Shown here: piece by piece, positions 14,973 through 26,708 of the stretch
Numbering within the stretch: the stretch's first letter is position 1
Layout: each line of letters begins with the position of its first letter
Assembly: GCF_000203815.1 (NCBI RefSeq)
Contig: NW_004457723.1
Coordinates: forward strand, 558,001-622,000
Reading direction: 5' to 3'
Length of the DNA stretch: 64,000 bases
Source: Cavenderia fasciculata
Lineage: Eukaryota; Evosea; Eumycetozoa; Acytosteliales; Cavenderiaceae
Notes under the pieces: generated by a model
Seen by the model: only the letters and a program-made list of their open reading frames with translations
Databases searched by the model: none
Told to the model about the DNA's origin: nothing
Made by a program: the position numbers and the translations under genes

Positions 14973-17900
14973 GGTAATATTAATAATTTCTATAAACCAC
15001 CACCAATGATGTTCCAAAATCAACATTATAATGATTTTCCAACCAACATTACTACTACTACCACCTCATCGAACCCTTTGACAACATCATCATCAACTTC
15101 TACGACTACTACTACTTCTTCCACCTCTTCATCTTCTTCTAATCATCATCATCAACATCATCATCATCAACCACAAAGCCAAACCCAACAAGCATACAAC
15201 TATGAAGAATATCTTAAAGTACTAGTACTTAATTGTAGCAAGTGTAATCATTTTATTCAAATTAGTAAGTATGGACCTAGTATATAGAATCACTGTGATT
15301 CCATAAAACATTTTTAAATGTTTTCCACATGTTTTATTAATTCTTTTTTTTATTTATTTATTTATTTACTATTTTATTTTTAGGTTCCGAAAAAATGTTG
15401 GAAAATCATATAGATGTACTACCAGGACCAGAAGATAAAAGTTATGAATTTAGATGCCCACCATGTATTAAATCTACCAATGGGAGCTTCTTTTTCAAAC
15501 ACATATCAAAGACATGGAAAGAAATGATTCATACTTCTTTATTTAATCTAGAAAGAGAAAAGAATTATAGATTCTCTCACTATAGAGAAGTAATTACCTA
15601 TGTTCATAGAAATCCACAATTTTTATTATCTGATAAAGAAAAAGGTAAAAAAAAAAAAAAAAGAATATATCTAAATATATTTATATATTGATATTAATAT
15701 TTTGATTTTATTTTAGCTGAAATTGGAAAGATGAAAAATGTAATTACAGCAACACTATCATATAATCGAAAGATATTTGTATCATTTGCAAGAGATTCTG
15801 GTATGTGGTCCAATTTTAGAGAAGGTGATGAAGTTTTGGAAGATGATAAAGGTTTATTGGTTTGGAACGAAAAAGCCCTTTTGAAAAGAAAATCATCTGA
15901 TTCTTTACTTGATGATGTTAGCTTTACTTTGGAATGTAGACTTTGTACTACTAAAGTCACTTTTGGTAAACATTACAAAAATTATTAAAGATGAATGTAA
16001 AAATATTAATATTCTATATATTTATTATTGTTTAGATGTTAAAAATTTGGATGGTTCAAAAGTATTACCTGGACCAAATGATCCAAGATTTGAATTTTTT
16101 TGTGCATCTTGTAATGGAGGAAAACCTAGAATCAATCATCAACCCAAATCGTGGAAGGAAGTGGCTCATACTGCTCTTTTTAATTTGGAAAAGGAAAAAA
16201 AGTATCGATTCTCTCATCAAATCGAGATTGCATCCTATGTCAAGGATAATCCTGAAGCTTTTTGTTTTAATAGAGAAATTGGTAAGGAAATATTTATATC
16301 CAGGTTATTTAATCTATTACTGTATGTGGATACACATTTATCTAATCATTTTATTTTATATAAATATATATATTTATCTAAATTTATTTGTATATTCATA
16401 TATTTATTTTATATATATATTTATTTTTCTTTTTAAAAAGATAATATTAAAAATAGATTGAGTACAGTTTTATCGAGATATAAAAAATCTTTTACATCAA
16501 TTGGTAGATATACAGGAATGTGGTCAAATTATAGAGAGGGAGATGATGGACTTTCTGAGTTGGACTTTGATCAAGGCGAGGAGGAGGAAGATGATCCTAC
16601 TACTACAGCAGCTGGCGGTGGTAAAAAGAAAAGAAAAAAAGCTAAAAAGGCAACCCCCGTTTCCTCTGGCAATACCTCTACCTCTTCCACATCGACCAAC
16701 TCATCATCTTGTACATCTCCATCGATTTGTTCAACCCCATCTTCATCCTCCCCAACGTCGACCTTTACTCCTTCGACATCCTTGATCAAAAGTCCATTAC
16801 AAGCAATGCAAATCCAACCATTAAATGGATCCTCCTCCTCCTCTATGCAACAAAGTGGACAACAGATTTACTTGACTCCTAAAAACAGAACTACTCTACC
16901 ATCTACTTTATCACCATCTATGTATTTACATCAATCTAATACCGGTAACGATAATAATCAACAAATGAATTCATCTTCATCTTCTTCCTCGTCCTCGTCT
17001 AATAATAATCCACATTCATTGATTCTTAGTTCTCCCAAACTTTCACCAGATTCATCCTCCACTACACCGCTACTAAATAATTCACCAAATATTAATTATT
17101 TTTCACCACCTCTGTTTTACTCGATTCCAACAACCGCCACCACGACAACGACTACATCTGCCCAGCAGGTTGTTGGACCATCTGGATACCCAAACAATTT
17201 TGGAAACCAATCCTTTAACAATAATAATAATAATGGTAATAATGGAAACAATGCTGGAAATAAGTACAAGTACGATGGCTACAATAACACTAGTGGTGGA
17301 CCAAACACCTCGATGACAGAATGTAGCCTTTGTCACTGCAAGAAAATGTCTTACAAGTGCAAGATGACCTACTGCTCAAAGTATCTTTGTCATGACTGCC
17401 TTCTAGACACTTTCCCAAATTGTCTACCAAAGTTACCATCAAATGAAAGCGAATGGAGTTGTCCATCTTGCTCTCAACTTCAACAACACCATCAACATCA
17501 ACATCACCAACAACAACATCAACTTCAACTTCAACAACAACAACATCAACATCAACAACATCAACAACAACAACACCATCAACAACAACAACAACAACAA
17601 AATGGATATTTAAACATGTTTAATAACACCAACTATGGAGTTTATTCAAATTGTACATCCCCTTTAAATCAATTTCCACCTCCACCACTTGTTCAACCAC
17701 AACAACCACCTCAACAGCCACAACCAGTTAAATATGGTAAGAAACTTACAACTTTTGATGAAACCAATAATAATAATAATAATAATAGTCATAAATCAAA
17801 TAATACTACTCCAAAACGTAATAACGATTCAAGAGACAATTTTTTTAATAACACTGATTTCAATAATAATAATAATTCGAATTTTGATCAATCAATTCAA

Positions 17901-18108
17901 CAACAACAACAATTAAATTCAAAAGATTTGAAAAGATTTAAATCATCATCATCACAATCTCCAGGAGGGGATCAGTTTAATCACTTTTCCCCAATCGCAA
18001 CATCCTCGTCATCGTCCTTTTCATTTGGCAATGAAGGGAATACCAATCTTTTTCCAAACCCACAATTCGTACCTCCCCAAAGACTTCCATTAAATGGATG
18101 GAATGTCA

Positions 18109-18139
<31 letters not shown>

Positions 18140-18383
18140 CCAACAACATCAACAACAACACCAACAACAACAACACCATCAACAACAAAATCAACAACAA
18201 CATCCACAACAACAACAACAACATCAACAACAAAACTATATTCTACCAAACTTTCAGGTACAATTCCAATCACTATCCATGACAGGTCAACAACCCAACC
18301 AACAACATAATAACATCCCCAACAACTCTTTATTACTATCGCCAGTATCAAACAAATCGCCCGAAACTACCAAAACCTATTAA
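14250..18383 (+). CDS. Large Cys-rich nuclear regulator with duplicated domain (possibly GBF-like)
   Basis: Five exons, 14250-15264, 15384-15644, 15717-15965, 16036-16281 and 16441-18383, give 1237 residues. Residues 1-320 are Asn/His/Ser low complexity, including two long pure-AAT poly-Asn runs. A ~180-residue domain then occurs twice. Copy 1 has CSKC (329-332) and CPPC (363-366); copy 2 has CRLC (499-502) and CASC (531-534). Each continues with 'TSLFNLE' or 'TALFNLE', then 'YRFSH', and ends 'GMWSNFREGD' or 'GMWSNYREGD'. After a Ser/Thr spacer a third Cys cluster (about 885-934, 'CSLCHCKK' to 'CPSC') resembles the four-CXXC finger of CDCA7-type proteins. The tail is Gln/His/Asn-rich. Paired CXXC units within poly-Q/N tracts recall Dictyostelium G-box-binding factor, but I cannot confirm this from memory and this protein is longer than the 708-residue GBF. 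Confidence 0.8.
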
Positions 18384-18618
18384 TCCCTTCTTCCGATCAT
18401 CAAATACCATAATAACAAAAATTACCAATACATTTCTTTTTTTCCAAAAAAAAAAAAAAATATTCTAATACAATACTATTAATCAAATCAATAAATAAAA
18501 ATTGTGTATATAATGTAACCCCTCTATTAAAAATAATCTAAATCTAATTGTGTGTTTTAAAATATATATAAAGAATCTATATATATATTGTTTATTATTA
18601 TTATAAATTAATGATTAA

Positions 18619-20361
18619 TTAAAAATCTTGTCCTGATTGTATAGTGTCTGCTCCATCTTGATGAAAAGATGGATTATTATTACTATTTGAAAAATGTATA
18701 TTTTTAGAAATGGATGATGTTGAAAAATTATTATTATTTTGTTGGAAACTATTATTTTGATTTTGATTTTGATTATTATTATAAGTTAATTTTGGTGGTG
18801 AATGTAATCTTTGTTGTCTATTATTATTATTTTGTTGTTGTTGTTGTTGTTGTTGTGATGGTTGTTGTGGTTGTTCCAAATCATCTTGAATTGGTTCAAC
18901 AAAATTAACAGGGAAAAGTCCAACACGATTATTTAATTCACCTTGCCACCATTCTTCATGTGGTTTTCCAATGACATTGATGACATCTCCTACTCTTATT
19001 GGAAGATCACGTGGTGTTTCGGAATCAAAGTCATAGATTGCTCGAACCTTTGTTATTTTATCCATATCGTTTTCCCATGATCTATCCAGTGATGCATCTC
19101 TTCTTCTTCCTCTTGATAGACTTATCAATTGTCCAATAATCATTGGAATGCCAATAAATGTTACGGCTATAATTACAATAAATGTTTTAATACTTTGTGG
19201 TCCTTGTTTACCCTTTTCTCCATTGAATTTTTGGAAATCCTAAAACAAAAACAAAAAAAGAAAAAGAAAAAGAAAAAGAAAAGTTAATTAAAGCTATTTA
19301 AAATATTTCTTGATTATATATTTTTTTTCTCTACATACATTTAAATCTAATCCTACATTTTCTTTAACCTCTACTATTGGTTTCCCCAAAATATATCTAA
19401 ATATTCTAATAAATTTCGAAGCAACTGATTGGAATAATCTAAACAATGTAAAGGTTTTAACCAATCTAAATATTTCATGATTAAATTGACTCATACTATG
19501 ACATAATCTACAAATAAATTAAATAAATTAATAAAAGTAAAAAAAAAAATAATATATCTCCTATATAGTATATTCTAATTACCTCATAACTGATGCAAAA
19601 GAAACTCGAACAGCATCGAAATTTGAATTTAATAAAAATGTGAATCTTGAAAAGGTATCAACGATTGAATGTAAAGCTTCCATCCAAGTATGACCACTAG
19701 ACATGACGTTACCCAATGGGCCTTTGCCGTCCATGTCTCTGTATCCTCCGCCGGCTCCGTATCCCATACCCATGCCGTAACCACCTCCGCTGCCATAACT
19801 GCTCATTCCACTGTAGCCACTACCATAGCTACTCATGCCTCCGTATCCACCACCATAACTACTCATTCCACCATATCCACTGTTACCATAGCTACTTCCA
19901 TAGCCACTACCACTACCACCATAACTACTCATTCCACCGTATCCACCATAGCTTCCATAACTACTGCTATTTGTTCCACCGTATCCACTTCCTGCACCGT
20001 ATCCAGTGCTGTCATAACTTGATCCATATCCACTACCACCGCCACTTCCATAGCTACTGCCTCCATATCTTCCAGTCATATAGTCTGATGACGATGAATA
20101 ACCTCCACCGTCCCATGGACGTTGAGGTGTACGAGGTCTCGTCATTATCGTCGACGATGATGTACCTCCTCCTCCTCCTATATGACTGCTACTATTGATT
20201 CCATTGGCAGTACTACTACCAATTATGCTTGTAGATGTACCATTATTGGGTGAACCTGACCGTAAGGGAGGTCTAGGTGCCGCTGTTGATACAGATGCTG
20301 GTGGTGCTGCTGTTGATGGTGACCCTGCTCTCTCCCATGGTTTTGGTGGTGAAGGTCTCAT
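18619..20361 (-). CDS. pex13: Peroxin-13 (peroxisomal import docking protein)
   Basis: Exons 19583-20361, 19339-19507 and 18619-19239 give 522 residues. The N-terminus has 'PPKPWER', the PEX13 signature, followed by a Pro/Ser stretch and a Tyr/Gly/Ser-rich 'YGGMSSYG' repeat tract. A central region with membrane-associated segments follows ('[10 protein letters not shown]'-like and '[14 protein letters not shown]'). A cytosolic SH3 domain comes next: '[20 protein letters not shown]', then '[19 protein letters not shown]'. The C-terminal 75 residues are Gln/Asn-rich. PEX13 docks the PEX5 cargo receptor with PEX14 at the peroxisome membrane, and Tyr/Gly-rich PEX13 tracts are reported to form a selective gel in the import pore. 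It converges with the 14250 gene across about 235 bp. Confidence 0.95.
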
Positions 20362-20456
20362 ATCTTGCTTCTATATAAATATATGAATATATTCGATTTA
20401 AATATCAAATATATCAACTATATATATATAGTTTGTATGTATATTATTATTATGTT

Positions 20457-20520
20457 TGTTTTGTTTTGTTTTGTTTTGTTTTGTTTTGTTTTGTTTTGTT
20501 TTGTTTTGTTTTGTTTTGTT
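20457..20520. repeat. TTTTG pentanucleotide tandem repeat
   Basis: About 13 perfect copies of TTTTG about 100 bp upstream of the PEX13 start codon. It is a likely length-variable satellite within its promoter region. Confidence 0.9.
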
Positions 20521-20777
20521 ATATTATAATATATTATTAACTATTAATCATAATAGTTCCAACTTTATCTACTATTAATTTAAATATATTTATATAATTG
20601 TTTGTATTAATAAACTTTGTTAATAATGTTTGTTGTCAATTCTTTTTACAATACCCTTTTGCCCAAACTACAACTATAGTATGTGTATGTAGTAATGGTA
20701 AAAGTTGACAAGATAACTATGCAGCTGTTGTTGTTGTTGGTCAATGTATATATATATATATTTAAATAAGGAGTGTT

Positions 20778-21395
20778 TTGTTTGTTTGTTTGTTTGTTTT
20801 TTTTTGTGTGTGTTCTTTCTCTCTCTCTCTTTCTTTTTTGATCTCTCTAGTTTTGGATTTCAATTGTGTTTTGTGTGGTGATAGATCTGAGTATGTGATA
20901 GCTGAGTTTTGTGATTATATTTATATATATAATGATATTGAATCTCTCGAGATAGTAGTAGTAGTTGGACTATTAACTAACTTTTTAATCGCAGAATTAT
21001 GTTTGTTGTCAAAAAGAGTAAAGACTCTCTTTGTCCCCTTCAATTTCAATTTTTTAATTAAATTTTTTTTTTTATTTTTCCTTTTGAGCAAGATCCCGTC
21101 GTTCCCAAGGGTGTTTCATATTTTGACGCACATGTGCCCCAAATTCACTATCACTATTACATTCCCTTCCCATAGAGTTTTAAAACAAAACAAAAGTTAT
21201 CTGTTGGGGATTTTATTCAATGGGTCTGGTAACCAAGATATATATTCTATAAATGGAGTTGTTGTTTGTTGTTGTTGTGGGGATAGAAAAGATATCTTTG
21301 AATATTTGCAGCAAGTCTTGGAATTAATTAAAATAAATGGATGGTTTTATTTTATTTTAGAATTGATTCATCATTCTCCCGATTGGATATTTTAG
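20778..21395 (+). CDS. Possible hydrophobic 205-residue protein, uncertain
   Basis: An uninterrupted 206-codon frame starts in a pyrimidine-rich stretch and ends one base before the stop of the convergent gene. I do not recognise it. The product would be rich in Phe, Leu, Ile and Val with several candidate membrane segments, Cys runs, and a less biased C-terminal half ('NQDIYSINGVVVCCCCGD', 'IFEYLQQVLELIKING'). Frames this long are rare in AT-rich dictyostelid intergenic DNA, and no gene overlaps it on the other strand. Against it are the simple-sequence start and lack of any known family. It may also be extended 3' UTR. Confidence 0.2.
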   Translation: MFVCLFVFFCVCSFSLSLSFLISLVLDFNCVLCGDRSEYVIAEFCDYIYIYNDIESLEIVVVVGLLTNFLIAELCLLSKRVKTLFVPFNFNFLIKFFFLFFLLSKIPSFPRVFHILTHMCPKFTITITFPSHRVLKQNKSYLLGILFNGSGNQDIYSINGVVVCCCCGDRKDIFEYLQQVLELIKINGWFYFILELIHHSPDWIF

Positions 21396-21396
21396 T

Positions 21397-22224
21397 TTAA
21401 ACTTGAATGGCGACAGATGGGAGATGAATGATTGGTAAAAGTTTAACTGATGTTATATTATTACTGTTATTACTATTACTATTATTATTATTTGACAAAA
21501 CTAATGGAATTAAATAATTATTATTTTCTTCTTTTTCTTGTTGTTGTTGTTGATGATGATTGATCATATTTGGAGTTAACCAAACAAATATTGGTAGTTG
21601 ATTTGGAATTCCAGTGAGTATGATTGACCAACGACCATTACTACCACCACCACCACCATCATCTTCATGACTATCATCCCATTGTTCGTCATCTTGATTT
21701 TCATCATTAAAAATAGTCCAAAGTTGTTGATTTGATAATATTGCATAAACTTGTTGTTCCATTAATTGATTATTATTATTACTAGTTTTACCAACTCTAT
21801 TAATAATAATATTATTATTACTATTATTGTCAACATTAATGTTTCCATTTAATTTGTTATTATTATCACCATGATTATGATGAATATTTAAAGTAATGGG
21901 ACAAAGTATATCCACATAGTATTTAATGATAAATGATTCGAAAAAAGAAAGATCATTGATTGGATTACTGGTCAAGTAAAAGGTGTGTTGTGTAATGGTA
22001 TCATTGGTTTGATCTACGTTGTTTAGGTTGGATTGTTCCAATCTAAAAACTGTGACACCTTGGAATGAATTTGAAATTCTTGTTTTAGATTGGTGTATCG
22101 TATAGTATCCTTGTTGTGGATTATGACCACTACTATTTCTTTCTCTTAGATACTTTATGAATCTAAGGAATATAACTAATGGTACTTGACTTCCGTGTAC
22201 TAGTGAAGTAAAAGAAAGAAGAAG

Positions 22225-22255
<31 letters not shown>

Positions 22256-22561
22256 CTGGTTAGTTATATTACTCTCCCTCTCTTTCTCTTTCTCTTTCTC
22301 TCTCACACTATTTCTCGACTTACAATCAACCGAATAATCATTTACACTTTTAAAAGGACTGTTTACTTTGGATACAATAGTTGTTTTACATAGCATATGA
22401 CTGCATGTTGATATCATATGATTGGTATAGTTTAGAGTGTCTATATAGTATATGTGGTCACAGTGTGGACACACATGAGATGATGGTATAGTTGCAATAG
22501 TTGCAGTTGTAGTGGCAGTAGTCTCTCTCATCTCCACTTCTTCTGTCTGTGTTGCTAACAT
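21397..22561 (-). CDS. Unrecognised protein with N-terminal Cys/His motif
   Basis: Two exons, 22324-22561 and 21397-22199, give 346 residues. The donor GTAAGT was chosen because it keeps frame and removes a Glu-Lys/Ser stretch that looks intronic. The N-terminus has 'HVCPHCDHIYYIDTLNYTNH' and then 'CSHMLCK', which could bind one zinc. The next ~110 residues are well-mixed and look folded ('VPLVIFLRFIKYLRER', 'GYYTIHQSKTRI', 'FFESFIIKYYVDILCPI'). Asn-rich and acidic/Gly inserts break up the C-terminal half, which ends 'LLPIIHLPSVAIQV'. I do not recognise the family. It could be a zinc-ribbon adaptor; no function is assigned. Confidence 0.7.
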
Positions 22562-23113
22562 GCTGTAGGACTACTGAAATAAATAAATAATTTTATGTAC
22601 AAAATGAATGAATGAACCTAATGATAGATATGATATGTACTCAACAACAAATCAAAAAGACGTTGAAAGTTCCAAAGTTTTGCAGAAGCTGTGTTCCTTC
22701 AAAAATTAAATTTTTTGAATTTTTTTTTTTTCTTATGAGACACCCCTCAGCCAAATTCGAAGGAGAAGAACAGAGAGCTTGACCTCAAATTTCAAATCAG
22801 ACAATAACTAACTTCTTAACCTCAAAAATTCAATCAAACAAACAAAGAGATATATAATATAATATCATATCAGTATATATTATATCATCTCATCCATTTT
22901 ATATACCCTCCCCCAATCTTTGTTGTTGTTAGTCACATGTTGGTAACACCTTTGCCGGCAGAGGATACACCACAATAACCACCGTAGAAAATAGACAACT
23001 TACATACTAGTACAACCAACAATATAGACACCAACAACACTCATCATAGTTTTGATGCAGTAGTTGTTGGTGGTCAAGTCGACAATAACAATAATAATAA
23101 TAATAATCATATT
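22562..23113. promoter_or_regulatory. Divergent promoter region
   Basis: This 552-bp non-coding interval lies between the minus-strand Cys/His gene and the plus-strand CTK3-like gene. It is AT-rich, with a T tract near 22720-22731 and AAT repeats just before the downstream start codon. No gene or specific site was recognised. Confidence 0.4.
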
Positions 23114-25224
23114 ATGTACCAACATCCGTTTGGTGACTTGTCATCATTTGATGAGTTCCCAACTGAAAGGTTTAAAGAGCAATTAGAGACACTGACAACA
23201 TCCAAGGAATCAATTGACAAGGCCACTCAATTCGTCATTGATAATTTGAATTCATTTAGTGATCTCTTTGATGTACTATTAAATAGAATGAGAAAGGTAT
23301 GAAAAAGAAAAAGAAAAAGAAAGACAGAAAATAATATAAATATTATATAAATATTAACAATCAATCAATCCTACCTACTACATCCCTACCTATATAACAT
23401 ATATATATTTAGAGTGCATTTAGCAAAAGACTTTCATTCTTTTATTTAATTGATAGTATATGCCAAAGATGTAGTGCCAAAAAGAATACCTTGTACAAGA
23501 GTATAGTTGGAGACTCGATCAATGAAATACTACCATTGATTCTGCCAGACGACAACATTGAACTCAAACAAAAGAACAAAGTCATCATTGAAAAGGTAAA
23601 TATTCCATACACTCTATAACATTACTCATTTCATCCCTCCATTACATACATTACAAGTATCATCAAAGCAAAAAGTATCCCCTCATCCTCCTCCTCATCC
23701 ACCTCCTCTTCTCTCGTATCTCTTCATATCATTCATCATTCGAGCAGCAAATTTAAATGTTTCAAAAAACAAGTACAGGTGACTCATACATTATCTTTCT
23801 TTTCCTCTCTCTCTCTTTCTCTTTTTTTTTCTTTCAGTTTCCAGTACAAGAGAGAACACAATCAATCAATCAAGATGCGGTCATTGATGTTATTGTAAAC
23901 TATGGCAAAAACTTCTTCTCCTTTTGGCTTTATGATGATGATGATAAGTTGCTAGCTATTGTTGCTGATGCTGCTGCTGTTGCAATCATGTGCTTCTGCT
24001 TCTACATTGGCATACCTAGTACAGGCAACAGCAGCAGCATCATCATCACAAGGAGAAGATTTACAAATCATATGATATGATAACACAAAACCAATCAATT
24101 GGTCACACAAGACACATTTCACCAAAAAAAGATAGAGAGAGAGTGATGGAGAATAATAGAAATAATCACATCTCTCTCTCTCCTCTCATCATTGTCCTTT
24201 TCTCTTCTCTCCCACATCATCATCTTTTTGTTTTGTTTTCTTTTTGAATAATAGTAATAATATTAACATTTCAACTTTCTTGGTTTGTCTTTTTTAATAT
24301 TAGGTATTAGTAATATGGGAGACTAAAAATATATTTGAAGAGGCATTGCTATCAAAGGCAAATTCGATATTGGCTGGAACGTTCAAAGAGAGTAGTCGGT
24401 TAATATGCCCACATCTATCGGAAAAGGAGTATGTCAGATTGTTTAAAAAGATGGAGGACGACCGAAGAGAACAAAAGAAAAAGAAATACGAGGCTTCGAT
24501 TGGCCAAGGACATCCCCTCGATGATTTTATCGATTTTTGGTGTAGAATATGTGTGGCTGTTGGAGTACCTCTCCAAATACAACCCGACGAATCAGATTAT
24601 AGTTTGTATCAATCTTTAAAGCAAACCTTTTTACTTCCTGAATGGACAATCGAACAAATCGAAGAACTACCAAAACATTATCAATTAATGTTTGATTATC
24701 AACAACAACAATTACAACAAAATAATAATATGAATAATATGAATAATAATAATGATATTAATAATTCAAGTATGGATCAATCAATGGATTATGATCCACA
24801 ACAATATAATAATCATTTTCAAAATAACAACAATAATAATAATAATAATGTAGATATGAATAATAATAATAATAATAATATGAATATGATGATGAATATA
24901 GATAATAATAACAATAATAATAATGGTTATTCATTTGACCAATATACAATTCAACAACAATTAGAACATTTACAAAATTCACAGGAACCTTTAGATCCAG
25001 AAAGGTTACAATTACAACAACAATTACAACTATTATTACAACAACAATTACAACAGCAAAAACAAATGCAACTACAAATGCAACTACAACAACAAATGCA
25101 ACAACAATCACAACCATTTACATTTATCAAGAGTAAAAATAGTAAACCTTATAATCCAGTACACACAACTGATTATAATTTAATTAAACAATACTTTGGC
25201 GAAAAACAAAAAAGGTATAAATAA
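23114..25224 (+). CDS. CTK3/Lsg1-like CID protein (CTD kinase gamma-type subunit)
   Basis: Exons 23114-23296, 23413-23595 and 24304-25224 give 428 residues. The first ~140 residues form a CTD-interacting-domain fold of helices ('IDKATQFVIDNL', 'AFSKRLSFLYLIDSICQRC', 'VLVIWETKNIF'). A short charged helix 'FKKMEDDRREQKKKKYE' follows, matching the 'RMEADRExHKR' block of the CTK3 C-terminal domain in fungi. The rest is Asn, Met and Gln-rich. In yeast, Ctk3 is the non-catalytic partner of the Ctk1-Ctk2 kinase that phosphorylates Ser2 of the RNA polymerase II CTD. RPRD/SCAF-type CID proteins are the alternative. Intron 2 is 708 bp, several times longer than the other introns here. Confidence 0.75.
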
Positions 25225-25488
25225 ATAAATAAATAGAAAAAAATAGATTAATAGAAAAGATAGAAAACAATAGAGTATGTACTATATTGATTGTGTATTT
25301 GTTTATGTGTTTTTTTTTTGATTGTGAATTATATACAAATAATTAATTGTTTAAATTTATTATTTCCAATAGTTGGGAAGAGTGGGGATGATTTGGTTGA
25401 ACTCGGCGCCATTCCATTACATATAATATCGAGATCGTTTGTAGTTGTTTAAAAACAACAGGTTGTGTATGTTGGATCAGTAGAGTGT

Positions 25489-25976
25489 TTAGGCAATCCA
25501 CAAACGGTCGAGGGCATCCTTGACGTTGTTGATTTGTCCCTTGAGGTTGGAGGACTCGTCAACAATGACAGAGCAAGCAACGACTGGACGTGAAACATTG
25601 CATACACGACCCAATTCAGCCTTTGATGGAACGAAAACGTATGGGATGTTCTTGTCTTCGCAGAGGAGAGGAATGTGCAAGACGATTTCGAGTGGCTCAG
25701 CATCGGCAGCCAAGACAACGAATTCGGCAACAGAACGAGATACCGACTTGGTGACTTCGTTAGCTCCCTTTTTCAATTGTCCATAGTTGTTGGATTGTTG
25801 AACAAGATCGAGGATGGTAACAGTAAGTTTGTGGTCAGCTAATGGTTTAGCCTTTGGGTTAAGCTCTGCAGAATCTGACTATAAAAAAAGTAGATAACAA
25901 TAAGAGTTAGTTTGATGAGTTAACAGATAGATAAATAGATAGATAGATAAGATAGATAAGATATACAACATACCAT
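25489..25976 (-). CDS. snu13: SNU13/NHP2L1, 15.5K L7Ae-family RNA-binding protein
   Basis: Two exons, 25974-25976 and 25489-25878, give 130 residues; human SNU13 has 128. The first exon contributes only the ATG, directly before a GTATGT donor. This arrangement keeps frame and gives the normal N-terminus ('[19 protein letters not shown]'). Family blocks are '[15 protein letters not shown]', '[19 protein letters not shown]' and '[16 protein letters not shown]'. SNU13 binds kink-turns in U4 snRNA and box C/D snoRNAs, nucleating both the U4/U6.U5 tri-snRNP and C/D snoRNPs in the nucleus. Identity across the body is high and there are no changes to the RNA-binding face that I can see. Confidence 0.97.
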
Positions 25977-26238
25977 AGTTTATAGATTAATTAATTTGAT
26001 ATAAATAATTTAAATAAATAAAGAATGCGTCACGCTCTCCTTCACTGCTTAGATAATAAAATATATATGTTTTGAAAAAACGACAAACGATTGTTTTTGA
26101 GGACAAAGAAAAAAACGTCAAAAAGACAAAAAATTCAAAAAATTCATTTTAATCACCTTTTTGTCTTTGGTTGCAATGAATGAAATTTAATCAATATATA
26201 GAATTGAACAACAACAAGAGACAGTGGTTAGTAGTAGA

Positions 26239-26708
26239 ATGACAGATCAATATGATGATGATGACAATCAAGATCAATCAAAAGTGACACATAAAATAGT
26301 TAGTAGAGAGGAACAAAGTAAATACAATAGAAGAAAGGCACCAGTATCGATGTGTCAAGATGTTAGAGTAGCAGCATTTAGATGTTCAGAAAGAAATCCA
26401 AGAAATGTAAAGACTGCATGTTCATTGTTTTTTGATGCTTATCAAAAATGTAAATCAATTAAAGTAAATGTGACCAACAACAACAACAACAACAACAACC
26501 AACAACCAATAAGAAGAGAAATGAAGAGTCATTTTCTAATCACTTTTTAATTGATGATCATCATTAGGGAAAGTTTGATAAAGAAGAAGAAGAGATTAAA
26601 AAGTATATAGTTGATGCTCCACCATTAAAACGTATTACAATGAAAAATCGTTTAAAAGAGTTGGATGAGGAGAGAAGTCAACAATATCCAGTTCCAGATA
26701 CCTATTAA
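26239..26708 (+). CDS. Twin-CX9C mitochondrial-type protein (CHCHD family)
   Basis: Exons 26239-26463 and 26568-26708 give 121 residues. The core reads 'CQDVRVAAFRC', an 11-residue spacer, then 'CSLFFDAYQKC': two C-x9-C helices, the hallmark of proteins oxidatively folded by Mia40 in the mitochondrial intermembrane space. The N-terminus is acidic (Asp/Gln) and the tail charged, ending 'QYPVPDTY'. Spacing and the 'AYQKCK' ending resemble CHCHD7/COX23, a cytochrome oxidase assembly factor. Other CX9C proteins cannot be excluded. The gene lies about 260 bp from SNU13 in divergent orientation. Confidence 0.8.

Larger units (their letters stand above)
20362..21396. other. Intergenic interval with TTTTG pentanucleotide repeat
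   Basis: This lies upstream of PEX13 and 3' of the next minus-strand gene. About 13 TTTTG units fill 20457-20520. A polypyrimidine stretch at 20777-20840 starts an open frame reported separately. Nothing else was recognised. Confidence 0.5.

Noticed and set aside
18106-18351. Minus-strand Val/Asp-rich frame
   Set aside because: Antisense of the CAA/CAT poly-Gln/His tail of the 14250 gene.
19690-20198. Plus-strand Ser/Thr- and His-rich frames
   Set aside because: Antisense of the Tyr/Gly/Ser repeat tract of PEX13.
23757-24080. 107-codon frame inside the CTK3-like gene
   Set aside because: Lies wholly in the 708-bp intron, is low complexity, and the exons on either side join in frame without it.
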